A stretch of 57,903 nucleotides of DNA. Source: Faecalitalea cylindroides ATCC 27803 (lineage in GTDB: Bacteria; Bacillota_I; Bacilli_A; Erysipelotrichales; Erysipelotrichaceae). The notes under the pieces were generated by a model, which worked only from the letters and a program-made list of their open reading frames with translations, made no database searches and was not told where the DNA came from. The translations under genes were made by a program, and so were the position numbers. Shown in pieces: positions 43,184-50,694 of the stretch (position 1 is the first letter of the stretch; every line of letters begins with the position of its first letter). The stretch is from contig NZ_KI270978.1 of NCBI RefSeq assembly GCF_000469305.1, positions 1 to 57,903 of the forward strand, given 5' to 3'.

Positions 43184-43879
43184 ATGAAAAGAATAATATT
43201 AAATGATGGTATAGAAAACATTTTTAGGGACGATAGTTTTACTTTCACTCCTTTAGAAAGCCTTGATCAAATCACTATAAATTATACTGATTTAAAAAGT
43301 ATCAAAATAGACGGAACAGAAATCATTGCTCGTGTTATTAATGAAAATGGGACTGTATCTACTTATACCATTCCGTTTGATGAGCAATTCAAAAAAGAAG
43401 CATCAGCATTGATTAAAGTTATAAACAGGAATGTTTTAAACAACACAACTCCTCCACCTGTAGTGGATGATGAATCGGTTGAAGAACTGGAAAAAGAAGT
43501 TTTCAAGGAAAAACATACTGCTGCATTTATCTTGCTAGTTATTTCAGCAATTCTAAGCATTGGTTATGCGGTATATATGTTCTATATATTCTACACCGCT
43601 GCGACCACGCCTGTTGACACTGGTAATGCATGGGCAGATGCAGGAGCGGAACTCGGCACTTATATCGCATTAAGAGCAATGCTACCATTCTTCATTTGTG
43701 AAGTCATTGCTGCGGTCGCAAACTTTATTGGTGCTCTATCAAAAAATTGGATCGTAGCTTTCATCGCTGCAGGATTATATCTACTTTCAATAATATTATT
43801 CCCTTCTGCATTTCTAAATGTGGGAGTTCAATTAATCCTGTGCATTATTGCTGGAGTCCTGATATTAACAAAAAAATGA
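43184..43879 (+). CDS. Element-borne membrane protein with N-terminal beta domain
   Basis: A 231-residue protein. Residues 1-105 are a soluble domain rich in beta strands, with the pattern of a PH-like fold (inference); residues about 111-228 hold four hydrophobic helices. No family recognised. ATG 43184 has AAAGGAAAG about 12 nt upstream; a TTG at 43178 is an alternative. It lies in the lysogenic-conversion position between repressor and integrase and could be an immunity or entry-exclusion factor. Confidence 0.7.
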   Translation: MKRIILNDGIENIFRDDSFTFTPLESLDQITINYTDLKSIKIDGTEIIARVINENGTVSTYTIPFDEQFKKEASALIKVINRNVLNNTTPPPVVDDESVEELEKEVFKEKHTAAFILLVISAILSIGYAVYMFYIFYTAATTPVDTGNAWADAGAELGTYIALRAMLPFFICEVIAAVANFIGALSKNWIVAFIAAGLYLLSIILFPSAFLNVGVQLILCIIAGVLILTKK

Positions 43880-43883
43880 AATC

Positions 43884-43920
43884 AAAATAAAAAAACCTCC
43901 AGCACTGGCAATGCTGAAGG
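43884..43920 (-). terminator. Second minus-oriented terminator
   Basis: CCTCCAGCA/TGCTGAAGG with a 7-nt loop. Pair 4 is C-A on plus but G-U on minus; the T7 run is on the minus strand. It shares the sequence ATAAAAAAACCTC with the other minus-oriented terminator. Confidence 0.65.
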
Positions 43921-44006
43921 TTGTTAAAGAGGTGTACGGCAATACACCTTGTACATAAAAAGAATGGGTACCAACCATATATCTTTTTATGTACTCATTT
44001 TAACAA
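43921..44006. ncRNA. Compact three-way-junction structure upstream of the integrase
   Basis: An outer 8-bp stem TTGTTAAA (43921-43928) with TTTAACAA (43999-44006) encloses hairpin A, AGGTGTA-N6-TACACCT, and hairpin B, a 13-bp stem GTACATAAAAAGA/TCTTTTTATGTAC with an inner ATGG/CCAT. Linkers are 1, 1 and 4 nt. It could fold as leader RNA of the integrase gene, as a minus-strand RNA ending at the adjacent terminator, or as single-stranded DNA. The class is unknown to me. Confidence 0.5.
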
Positions 44007-44037
44007 AATATACAAGAAAAAGAAAGGATGAGTACTT

Positions 44038-45125
44038 ATGGCAATTTATTCAAGAATGCATAATGGAAAGAAACAATGGCAATATAGAACATACTATAAA
44101 GCTATTGATGGGTCTCGTAAGCAGAAAAATTCTAAATGGTTTGATACAAAAAAAGAAGCTGTTTTAGAAGAGTCTGTTTTTATTCAAAGAAAAAAAGATG
44201 AGCCTTATTGTAATTTAACATTCAAAGAAGTATGTGATCTTTGGATGGAACAAAATTATAGAAGGTTAAAACCAACAACATGCTATACAAAGAAAGTGTA
44301 TATTAACATGTTGTCTCCTTTTCATGATATAAAAATCGAAAACATAAAGAGCGTTGATGTTGATACCTTTTTCGAATCAAAAAAAAGCAAAAGCTAACTT
44401 ACAGTTCTAAAAAAACAATCTTAACAAACTTCAAAACTATATTTCACTTCGCTCAAAAACAATTGGATGTTCAAAACGATCCTTTTAAAAAAATGTATCC
44501 TTTACAAAAACCACAGGAAAAGCCTTCAACTGGATTAGAAATAGTAACACCTAAAGAATTTAAATTATTCTATAAAGCTATGTGTGATTATAGAAATGGT
44601 TTATGGAAAGAATATGCAAATGTATTTTGGTTTTTATATATGACTGGAACCAGGATTTCAGAAGCTTTATCCATAACTTTTAAAGATTTTGATGGAAAAT
44701 TTATTCATATTAATAAACAGTATTTTCAAAAGTTAAAATCTTGGCAGACACCAAAAACAAAAAATTCAATTCGTAAAATTGCTATCGACCAAAAGACGAT
44801 TGATATTATTAAAGAACAATATGATAAGTATTCAGTAATGCCAAGATTTGATGATTCGTGGTTTATTTTCGGCGGTCTAAAGCAATTAGAACCAGAATCT
44901 TTAAGGCGAAGTAAAAACATAATTTGTGATCAATTAAATATAAATAGATTCAAAATACATTCATTAAGACATAGTCATGTCTCAAATTTGATAGAAGCCG
45001 GAATCAATCCTTATAAAATTTCCAAGCGATTAGGACATTCTTCAATTCAAATAACTTTAGATATTTACGGGCATTTATTAGACACAGATGAGCGGGACAT
45101 TTTAAATGCAATTTCTGATTTTTAA
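44038..45125 (+). pseudogene. Tyrosine integrase with a -1 frameshift at an A8 tract
   Basis: Two frames together encode a normal site-specific recombinase of about 362 residues. The first (44038-44397, stop at 44395) has the N-terminal AP2-like arm-binding and SAM-like domains. Reading then continues, in the -1 frame from AAAAAAAA (44379-44386), as KQKLTYSSKKTILTNFK through the catalytic domain to 45125. That domain has all catalytic residues: TGTRISEAL, the HxxRH in HSLRHSHVS, and the Tyr in GHSSIQITLDIYGH. It is either inactivated by an indel or expressed by slippage on A-AAA-AAA. AAAGGATGAG precedes the start. Confidence 0.85.
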
Positions 45126-45153
45126 GACATAAATAAGATATTGAATAATTTTT

Positions 45154-45193
45154 ATAATTAAAAAGTCCTTTATTTAAAGGACTTTTTAATTAT
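45154..45193. terminator. Element-encoded bidirectional terminator at attR
   Basis: A palindrome with 18-bp arms around AATTAAAAAGTCCTTT / AAAGGACTTTTTAATT and a 4-nt loop. It ends both the integrase and the LRR transcripts and contains the LRR stop codon. Confidence 0.85.
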
Positions 45194-45201
45194 TTTGTAT
45201 A
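45190..45201. repeat. attR core repeat within the LRR gene end
   Basis: TTATTTTGTATA, the second copy of the att core. Read on the minus strand it encodes the last residues and TAA stop of the LRR protein, so integration leaves the protein intact. Confidence 0.7.
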
Positions 45202-46632
45202 CTTTTCATAGAACTCCATGCTTTCGAGAACAGAAGTATCTTCGATAGGATTATCATCCAATCTAAGAGCCTCTAACAAAGTCAGATCTTTTAATGGACT
45301 TACATCCGTTATGTAGTTTGCCTTCAATGTCAATGAACGTAAAAAGCGTAAATTAGCCAAAGGGCTCAAATCTGTGATCGCGTTATGGTCCAATCTTAAA
45401 TAAGAGATCAGTTTCAAATTTGTTAACGGTCTTAAATCTGTAATGATATTATTGTAAAGATCAACATCACATAAATTCTCTAATTCTTTTAATGGTGTAA
45501 TATCGGTAACATTGTTGTTTTCTAAGGAAAGGATTTCCAATTGTTTCATATCTTTTAGACAAGTGATATCTTTGATTGCGTTTCTACCTACATTCAATTC
45601 CACCATTTCATTTGCCCCTTTCAATAATGAAATATCTTGAATGCGGTTTGAGAACAAATCCAATGTGACTAGTTTCTTAGCTTTCTTCAAAAAATCAATA
45701 TCTGTTAACTGACAGAATCTCGCCCTAAATTCAACTAAATTTGAAGCATTTTTGAATTTATGAACATTGCTTAATTCATTTTTTGAAACATCAAGTTTTC
45801 TTAGATTACTCATTTGGTTCAATAAAGTCATATCACTGAATCCAGTTTGTTCCATTGCCAGTTCTTCCAGACTAGATAAATTTTTTAAGAAACTAAAGTC
45901 TTTTGTTTTATTAAAAGAAATATTTAATTTCTTAAGATTTGGAAATTGAGTTAAAACGGAATAGTCACTGATATAAGGACAGTTTGAAAGATTTAATTCT
46001 GTTAAGCTCTCCATTGACAACAGCGGAGATAAATCGCTCATTAAATTTGTTGAAAGATCCAATACTTCTACACTTGATAAATATGTCAAATCCTCGATAT
46101 TGAATAATCGCATACCTCGCATATTCAATTTTTTCAGCTGTTTAAGCGTTCCTAAGATTGCATAACTAAAAGGACCGTTTTCCGTATTGATACTTACTTC
46201 CTGAAGTTTCTTACACCTTTCCAGATATTCTAATGAATCGACCTTTGCCTTTTCAAGATTCAAAGATTCAAGATCAATCATGGCTGCAATTGACGAAACA
46301 TCCATCGTATATAAATTATTTCTGGAAATATTCAACTTTCTTAATTGTCTAAATCCATGAAGTGCCTGAATATCTCTTAACTGGTTGCTGGAAACATCAA
46401 GAATTTCAAGGTTTCTTAGATCACGAATAGGATCTAAAGTTTCGATCTGATTATTTGAAACATCCATATATTCAAGATTCTCTGCAAATTGCAGTCCTTC
46501 TAGTGAGCGAATCTCATGATTAGGTGCTTCTAAACGTGTAATTTTTGTCATCAATTCAGGGGTCAGTTCATGCGGCTTAACTCGTAAAGTTCTAGAAACG
46601 ACATACCCAAGATTTTCATCAGGAATTAACAT
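45190..46632 (-). CDS. Cytosolic leucine-rich-repeat protein (internalin-like repeats)
   Basis: A 480-residue protein that is almost entirely 22-residue LRRs of the SDS22/internalin type (for example LEILSLENNNVTDITPLKEL), about 18 copies from residue 45 to 465. There is no signal peptide, anchor or other domain, so it is predicted to stay in the cytosol as a binding scaffold; the partner is unknown. GGAGG lies upstream of ATG 46632. The 3' end is the attachment site of the mobile element. Confidence 0.85.
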   Translation of the reverse strand: MLIPDENLGYVVSRTLRVKPHELTPELMTKITRLEAPNHEIRSLEGLQFAENLEYMDVSNNQIETLDPIRDLRNLEILDVSSNQLRDIQALHGFRQLRKLNISRNNLYTMDVSSIAAMIDLESLNLEKAKVDSLEYLERCKKLQEVSINTENGPFSYAILGTLKQLKKLNMRGMRLFNIEDLTYLSSVEVLDLSTNLMSDLSPLLSMESLTELNLSNCPYISDYSVLTQFPNLKKLNISFNKTKDFSFLKNLSSLEELAMEQTGFSDMTLLNQMSNLRKLDVSKNELSNVHKFKNASNLVEFRARFCQLTDIDFLKKAKKLVTLDLFSNRIQDISLLKGANEMVELNVGRNAIKDITCLKDMKQLEILSLENNNVTDITPLKELENLCDVDLYNNIITDLRPLTNLKLISYLRLDHNAITDLSPLANLRFLRSLTLKANYITDVSPLKDLTLLEALRLDDNPIEDTSVLESMEFYEKYTK

Positions 46633-46754
46633 AATGATTCCTCCTTCATATATCTTAATTATAGTAAAAAATAGCACAAGTGACTATCTATTTTTTCTAA
46701 AAAATTATTAACATTTCTCACTCTTTTCATTCCTGTAAGCCCCTGCATAAAACA

Positions 46755-46783
46755 TGGACAAAACGGACTATGAATGCTAAAAT
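46755..46783 (+). promoter_or_regulatory. cspA promoter with long leader
   Basis: TGGACA, 17-nt spacer, TAAAAT. The predicted leader from about 46790 to 46899 is 110 nt, as in cold-shock genes whose 5' UTR acts as a thermosensor. Leader folding is not verified. Confidence 0.6.
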
Positions 46784-46899
46784 AATAGTGTGTAGAGGAT
46801 TATCAGTATTTATTAGATTGCCTAGATATATGTATAAACAATACACCCCTATCTATCAAAACAATCATAATTCATGGCAATAATCCAGGAGGTAAATGT

Positions 46900-47106
46900 A
46901 TGAGCACAGGAAAAGTAAAATGGTTTAATGCCGAAAAGGGGTATGGTTTCATTACTAACGAAGAAGGCAAAGACGTGTTTGTTCATTATTCATCAATCAA
47001 TGCAGAAGGGTTCAAAACTCTTGAAGAAGGACAAACTGTTACCTACGATGTAATTGAAAGCGATCGCGGTCAGCAAGCTAACAACGTAACAGTTGTTACT
47101 GAGTAA
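46900..47106 (+). CDS. cspA: Cold-shock protein
   Basis: A 68-residue single cold-shock domain with RNP1 KGYGFITN and RNP2 DVFVHYS. It binds single-stranded RNA/DNA and acts as an RNA chaperone. A strong AGGAGG site precedes it after a 110-nt leader, and it has its own terminator. Confidence 0.95.
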   Translation: MSTGKVKWFNAEKGYGFITNEEGKDVFVHYSSINAEGFKTLEEGQTVTYDVIESDRGQQANNVTVVTE

Positions 47107-47112
47107 ACCTAC

Positions 47113-47137
47113 AAAAAGCACATAAGTGCTTTTTTAT
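47113..47137 (+). terminator. cspA terminator
   Basis: AAAAGCAC/GTGCTTTT with a 4-nt loop and a T-run. Confidence 0.82.
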
Positions 47138-47158
47138 TTATTTAAAAGGAGCAAAAAA

Positions 47159-48019
47159 ATGAGCATTAAAGCTATCGTACTGGATATTGACGGAACTTTA
47201 ACAAATGACAAAAAAGAAATAACACCAATGACAAAAGAAGCCTTATTAAAAGCCCAGGCTATGGGAATCAAATTAATCCTAGCCTCTGGCAGGCCGACTA
47301 AAGGGTTGAGAAAATTGGCCCATGAATTAGAAATGGACCAGAATCATGGATATTTTGTCTCATATAATGGAGCCATCGGTCTTGATTGTCAAACAGATGA
47401 AATCTTGTTTAATCAATCTTTAAGTATTGAAGAGGCAAAGAAAATATTGGATCATCTTAAACATTTTGTTCGTGTACGACCTATGATTGATAAAGATGAT
47501 TATATGTATGTAACCAACGTATTTGATGGTTGGATCACATTGGATAACAAACCATTTAATGTCATGGAATACGAATCTAGAGGTGGTAACTATAAACTCT
47601 GCGAAGTTGATGATTTAAGTGAATTTGTAGATTTTCGCCTCAATAAGATCTTAACCTTTGCTGATCCAGACTATCTGCTGGAAAACTATCAAAAGATGAA
47701 AGAACCTTTTAAAGATGAATTTTCTTGTATGTTTACCAGTCCATTCTATTTTGAATTTACGGCCAAAGGTATCGACAAGGCAAAAGCACTTGATGCCATT
47801 TTACGCCCTATCCACATCAAACCAGAAGAAGTAATAGCCTTTGGTGATGGTCAAAACGACATTTCGATCCTTACCTATTCCGGACATGGGATTGCTATGG
47901 AAAATGCAGTTGATGAACTCAAGGAAATTGCAGATGAAATTACGTTATCCAATGAAAACGATGGTATCGCACATACTTTATACGAAAAAATTCCCGCTTT
48001 AAAAGAAATCATCGTATAA
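47159..48019 (+). CDS. Cof-type HAD-IIB hydrolase
   Basis: A 286-residue HAD phosphatase with motif I LDIDGTLTND, motif II LASGRP, the Lys in KGIDKAKAL and motif III FGDGQNDISIL, with a large C2 cap. Sugar or cofactor phosphates are likely substrates. ATG 47159 has AAAGGAG upstream; the longer frame begins inside the cspA terminator. The HD gene follows at 17 nt. Confidence 0.9.
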   Translation: MSIKAIVLDIDGTLTNDKKEITPMTKEALLKAQAMGIKLILASGRPTKGLRKLAHELEMDQNHGYFVSYNGAIGLDCQTDEILFNQSLSIEEAKKILDHLKHFVRVRPMIDKDDYMYVTNVFDGWITLDNKPFNVMEYESRGGNYKLCEVDDLSEFVDFRLNKILTFADPDYLLENYQKMKEPFKDEFSCMFTSPFYFEFTAKGIDKAKALDAILRPIHIKPEEVIAFGDGQNDISILTYSGHGIAMENAVDELKEIADEITLSNENDGIAHTLYEKIPALKEIIV

Positions 48020-48036
48020 TAGTATAGGTGAACAAA

Positions 48037-48501
48037 ATGAGACGATATGAACTAGTTAAAGATTACGTATACTCAAAATTTGCAGAAATTCAATATGAAC
48101 CCTTGCGCATAGCTGCTATCAGCCACACTGCAAGTGTCGATACATGCATCACCTTTTTGGCAATAAGCCGCGGAATCAAACCGGAAAAGGCAAAAATTGC
48201 CGCCTTGTTTCATGATTATGCGCAATTTATCGATAATTGTCCTCATAGTCAGCACGCAAAACTATCCAGTATTTATGCCCATAAATACTTAAGTGAAACA
48301 AAGATGTTCAAGGTCAACGAAATTGATGATATCTGTTTTGCGATTGGTCAGCATTCTAAAAAAGAGATCTATGATTCCCCTCTTTGTGAACTATTAAAAG
48401 ATGCCGATGTGCTGGCACGCTTTTTAGAAAATCCTGATATGGAATTAAAAGGTATAAGAAAACAGCGCCTGCTGGATGCCTGCGCTGATATTCAAAACTA
48501 A
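48037..48501 (+). CDS. HD-domain phosphohydrolase, YqeK-like
   Basis: A 154-residue HD-domain protein with metal ligands SHTASVD, LFHDYAQF and IGQHSKKE and DADVLARF. This pattern resembles YqeK-type Ap4A hydrolases, but the match is only at motif level. ATG 48037 follows AGGTG by 6 nt. Its end overlaps the convergent gene by 4 nt. Confidence 0.72.
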   Translation: MRRYELVKDYVYSKFAEIQYEPLRIAAISHTASVDTCITFLAISRGIKPEKAKIAALFHDYAQFIDNCPHSQHAKLSSIYAHKYLSETKMFKVNEIDDICFAIGQHSKKEIYDSPLCELLKDADVLARFLENPDMELKGIRKQRLLDACADIQN

Positions 48502-49565
48502 TCTAAGATATCATTAAATGATTCATAATGCAGCTCAACAGATTTATTGAGCTGTTTTTTTGCACTTTCCAAAGCCTTTATGAAATTCGTCTTGTCATAA
48601 ACAATCCAGTCAATATAAGAATAGCTTTTTCCAATTGCTCCGCCAATCACCTTTCCTGCATTCAATTTAGAAATCTGATCATCTAATTGTTTTGATAGAC
48701 TCTGTCTAAACAATGCATCTTCTTTATTGTGGAACATATTGGAAAAATAGACAAATCCATATTCACCATCTTTGCTGGAAAGATCCAACAACACATCTTT
48801 TTTATTTTCAATTGTCTCTTCAATCAACAAAGGGTGTGTAGTAAAGATATATTTCATATCCTTACGTAAAGAATCATGTCCAATATCCTGAATTGGCTGA
48901 TAGACAGAGTAGATTTCCAATGGACTGTTATATTCTTTCCATTCGTTCTTTTCTACGATATCCATTATTTTTTCGAATAAATCCACCAAATTACAGAAAG
49001 GCTGATCTTCTTCAGGTGGAACATCTAAAAAATCCACAGAAGACAAGTAAGCTTCATATGCACATTGCCCAATTGCCAACTCAATTAAATACATGCTCAT
49101 TTCTTTTTTATTTTCTGGATTCTTAATCTGTTGATAGGCTGGACAATATAATTGACATGCAATGGTCTGAGTATTTTCTACAACTTTATAAAACACATGA
49201 AAATCTGTCAGAGTATAAGACTGATCTTTGATTTGCACTTCTGCCTGTATAGCTTTTTGCGAAAGTGGTGGAAGACAGGCATTAATGATCCAAGACTTTT
49301 TAATAGACTCTGGAGCCGTTTTAGAAAACAAGGAACAAAGATATTGTGTTGTTTTATTTGGACCTGTGTCAAAAGTCATTTCGTACTCATCGTATAGATT
49401 CTCAACGAAGAAATGAGCGCCTGTATAACTATAGACTTCTTCATCCAACCCTTCTACAAGCTCATTTAATCGTTCATATTTCTTTAAAGAAAGACATTTC
49501 TTTAATTCTTCCTGTACCTTTTGAAAACTTTCCCAAAATTTTATCGAGTTCGTATATGCGCTCAT
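48498..49565 (-). CDS. Hypothetical protein at the end of the suf operon
   Basis: A 355-residue protein that I do not recognise. It is acidic and apparently cytosolic, with no signal peptide or membrane segment. The N-terminal 70 residues are helical (KVQEELKKCLSLKKYERLNELV), and the middle is mixed. It overlaps the GDSL gene by 4 nt and is thus coupled to the suf-fthC operon. Its last codons contain the terminator of the convergent plus-strand operon. Confidence 0.72.
   Translation of the reverse strand: MSAYTNSIKFWESFQKVQEELKKCLSLKKYERLNELVEGLDEEVYSYTGAHFFVENLYDEYEMTFDTGPNKTTQYLCSLFSKTAPESIKKSWIINACLPPLSQKAIQAEVQIKDQSYTLTDFHVFYKVVENTQTIACQLYCPAYQQIKNPENKKEMSMYLIELAIGQCAYEAYLSSVDFLDVPPEEDQPFCNLVDLFEKIMDIVEKNEWKEYNSPLEIYSVYQPIQDIGHDSLRKDMKYIFTTHPLLIEETIENKKDVLLDLSSKDGEYGFVYFSNMFHNKEDALFRQSLSKQLDDQISKLNAGKVIGGAIGKSYSYIDWIVYDKTNFIKALESAKKQLNKSVELHYESFNDILD
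48531..48561 (+). terminator. Plus-strand terminator embedded in a convergent coding region
   Basis: CAGCTCAA/TTGAGCTG with an 8-nt loop and T7 on the plus strand. It serves the HAD-HD operon although it lies within the minus-strand 355-residue gene. Confidence 0.78.
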
Positions 49566-50188
49566 GATTTCATCCCTCTTATTTTAATGATTAACTGTTC
49601 AGCTAATTCTTTATGCTCTTTGCTTTGTAGATGTAAACCATCATAATCGCCGGCCATGATCTTTGTGTCAACAAAATCAACACCGTATGATTTGGCCACT
49701 TCAGCTAAATAATCCTTTGCCTCTTCTATCATGTTAAATCCTTCTTTACCAAAGTTGGCAAATGTTTTAGGATCCTTGATATAGGATGGATTCATTCGTG
49801 GCGGACATACGATCAATACCTTAGGAATATCAAATCCCTTTTTATACAGTGATGGATCAAAAACTTTATCCAAAAGAGCATTCATTCCTTTTTCCAAAGA
49901 ATATACATTTGTATTATACATTCTTTTCGCATCATTGGTACCTAACATAATGACAAGAATATCTAAAGGCAAATGCGATTTTATACAGCGTTTAATATCC
50001 AAGCATCCGTTACGATCTGGATCATAGGGATCGTTTTGACAAAGCGTTCTTCCATTTAGGCCTTCTTCTATGATCACATCATCGTTTAACTCGCTTTGAA
50101 TAAGCTGTGTATATCGATTTGTAAATCGAAGACTTGTTTCTGGATCATATCCCCATGTATTGCTGTCGCCAAAAAACATTATTCGCAT
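49562..50188 (-). CDS. SGNH/GDSL-family hydrolase
   Basis: A 208-residue esterase-type hydrolase with block I FFGDSNTWGY, block III LGTNDAKR and block V DGLHL, giving the Ser-His-Asp machinery. No signal peptide, so it is cytosolic. Aryl or acyl esters are plausible substrates. GGAGG lies upstream. It overlaps fthC by 10 nt and the next gene by 4 nt. Confidence 0.87.
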   Translation of the reverse strand: MRIMFFGDSNTWGYDPETSLRFTNRYTQLIQSELNDDVIIEEGLNGRTLCQNDPYDPDRNGCLDIKRCIKSHLPLDILVIMLGTNDAKRMYNTNVYSLEKGMNALLDKVFDPSLYKKGFDIPKVLIVCPPRMNPSYIKDPKTFANFGKEGFNMIEEAKDYLAEVAKSYGVDFVDTKIMAGDYDGLHLQSKEHKELAEQLIIKIRGMKS

Positions 50189-50694
50189 TTTAAGATCCTC
50201 CTTGTTTCGGTAATGATCATATCCATCTCTACATCATGCGCTTTTTTTAAGATCGATAGATCCTCCTGTATATCAAAGGCAACTCCGATCTTCAAGCCAC
50301 AAAAATCTTTCAGATATCGGTCATAGTAGCCTTTTCCGTAACCCATTCGAATTGTATGATTGAATCCAACCATAGGTACAACGATTACATCCATTAGATT
50401 CTTATCTATAAAAGTTCCTACAGGCTCTAGGACACCAAAAGAACCTTTTTGTAAGTTATCCTCATACTTAACAAATTCCATATCTGTATTAGATGTCACA
50501 ACCGGAAGATACACAGATAGATGTTTAAATGGTCTAAAGATATCCACTTCGCCTTTTATAGGTACATATAAACCTATATTTCCTTTTAAAAAAGGCTTCA
50601 GTGTTTCCACTATGGCCTTTTCTTTTTCTTCTCTTATAGGTGATTGAATTTGATTTCTTTTTTGAATCAATACTTTTCTATCCAATAGAATCAC
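50179..50694 (-). CDS. 5-formyltetrahydrofolate cyclo-ligase
   Basis: A 171-residue MTHFS enzyme that makes 5,10-methenyl-THF from 5-formyl-THF with ATP. It has the N-terminal basic region [13 protein letters not shown] and the signature [13 protein letters not shown]. It overlaps sufB by 17 nt, and thus is expressed with iron-sulfur assembly genes. Confidence 0.9.
   Translation of the reverse strand: MILLDRKVLIQKRNQIQSPIREEKEKAIVETLKPFLKGNIGLYVPIKGEVDIFRPFKHLSVYLPVVTSNTDMEFVKYEDNLQKGSFGVLEPVGTFIDKNLMDVIVVPMVGFNHTIRMGYGKGYYDRYLKDFCGLKIGVAFDIQEDLSILKKAHDVEMDMIITETRRILKCE

Larger units (their letters stand above)
40257..45201. mobile_element. Integrated 4.9-kb prophage-like or satellite element
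   Basis: Bounded by direct repeats TTATTTTGTATA (40257-40268 and 45190-45201), the right copy being the 3' end of the LRR gene. It contains a truncated Cro-like gene, a cI/LexA-like repressor with three operators, a DUF4041-GIY-YIG protein, a lipoprotein, a membrane protein and a frameshifted tyrosine integrase next to attR. No capsid, packaging or replication gene is present, so it is a deleted prophage, a satellite or another mini-element. Integration replaced the LRR terminator with the element's palindrome. Confidence 0.8.
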
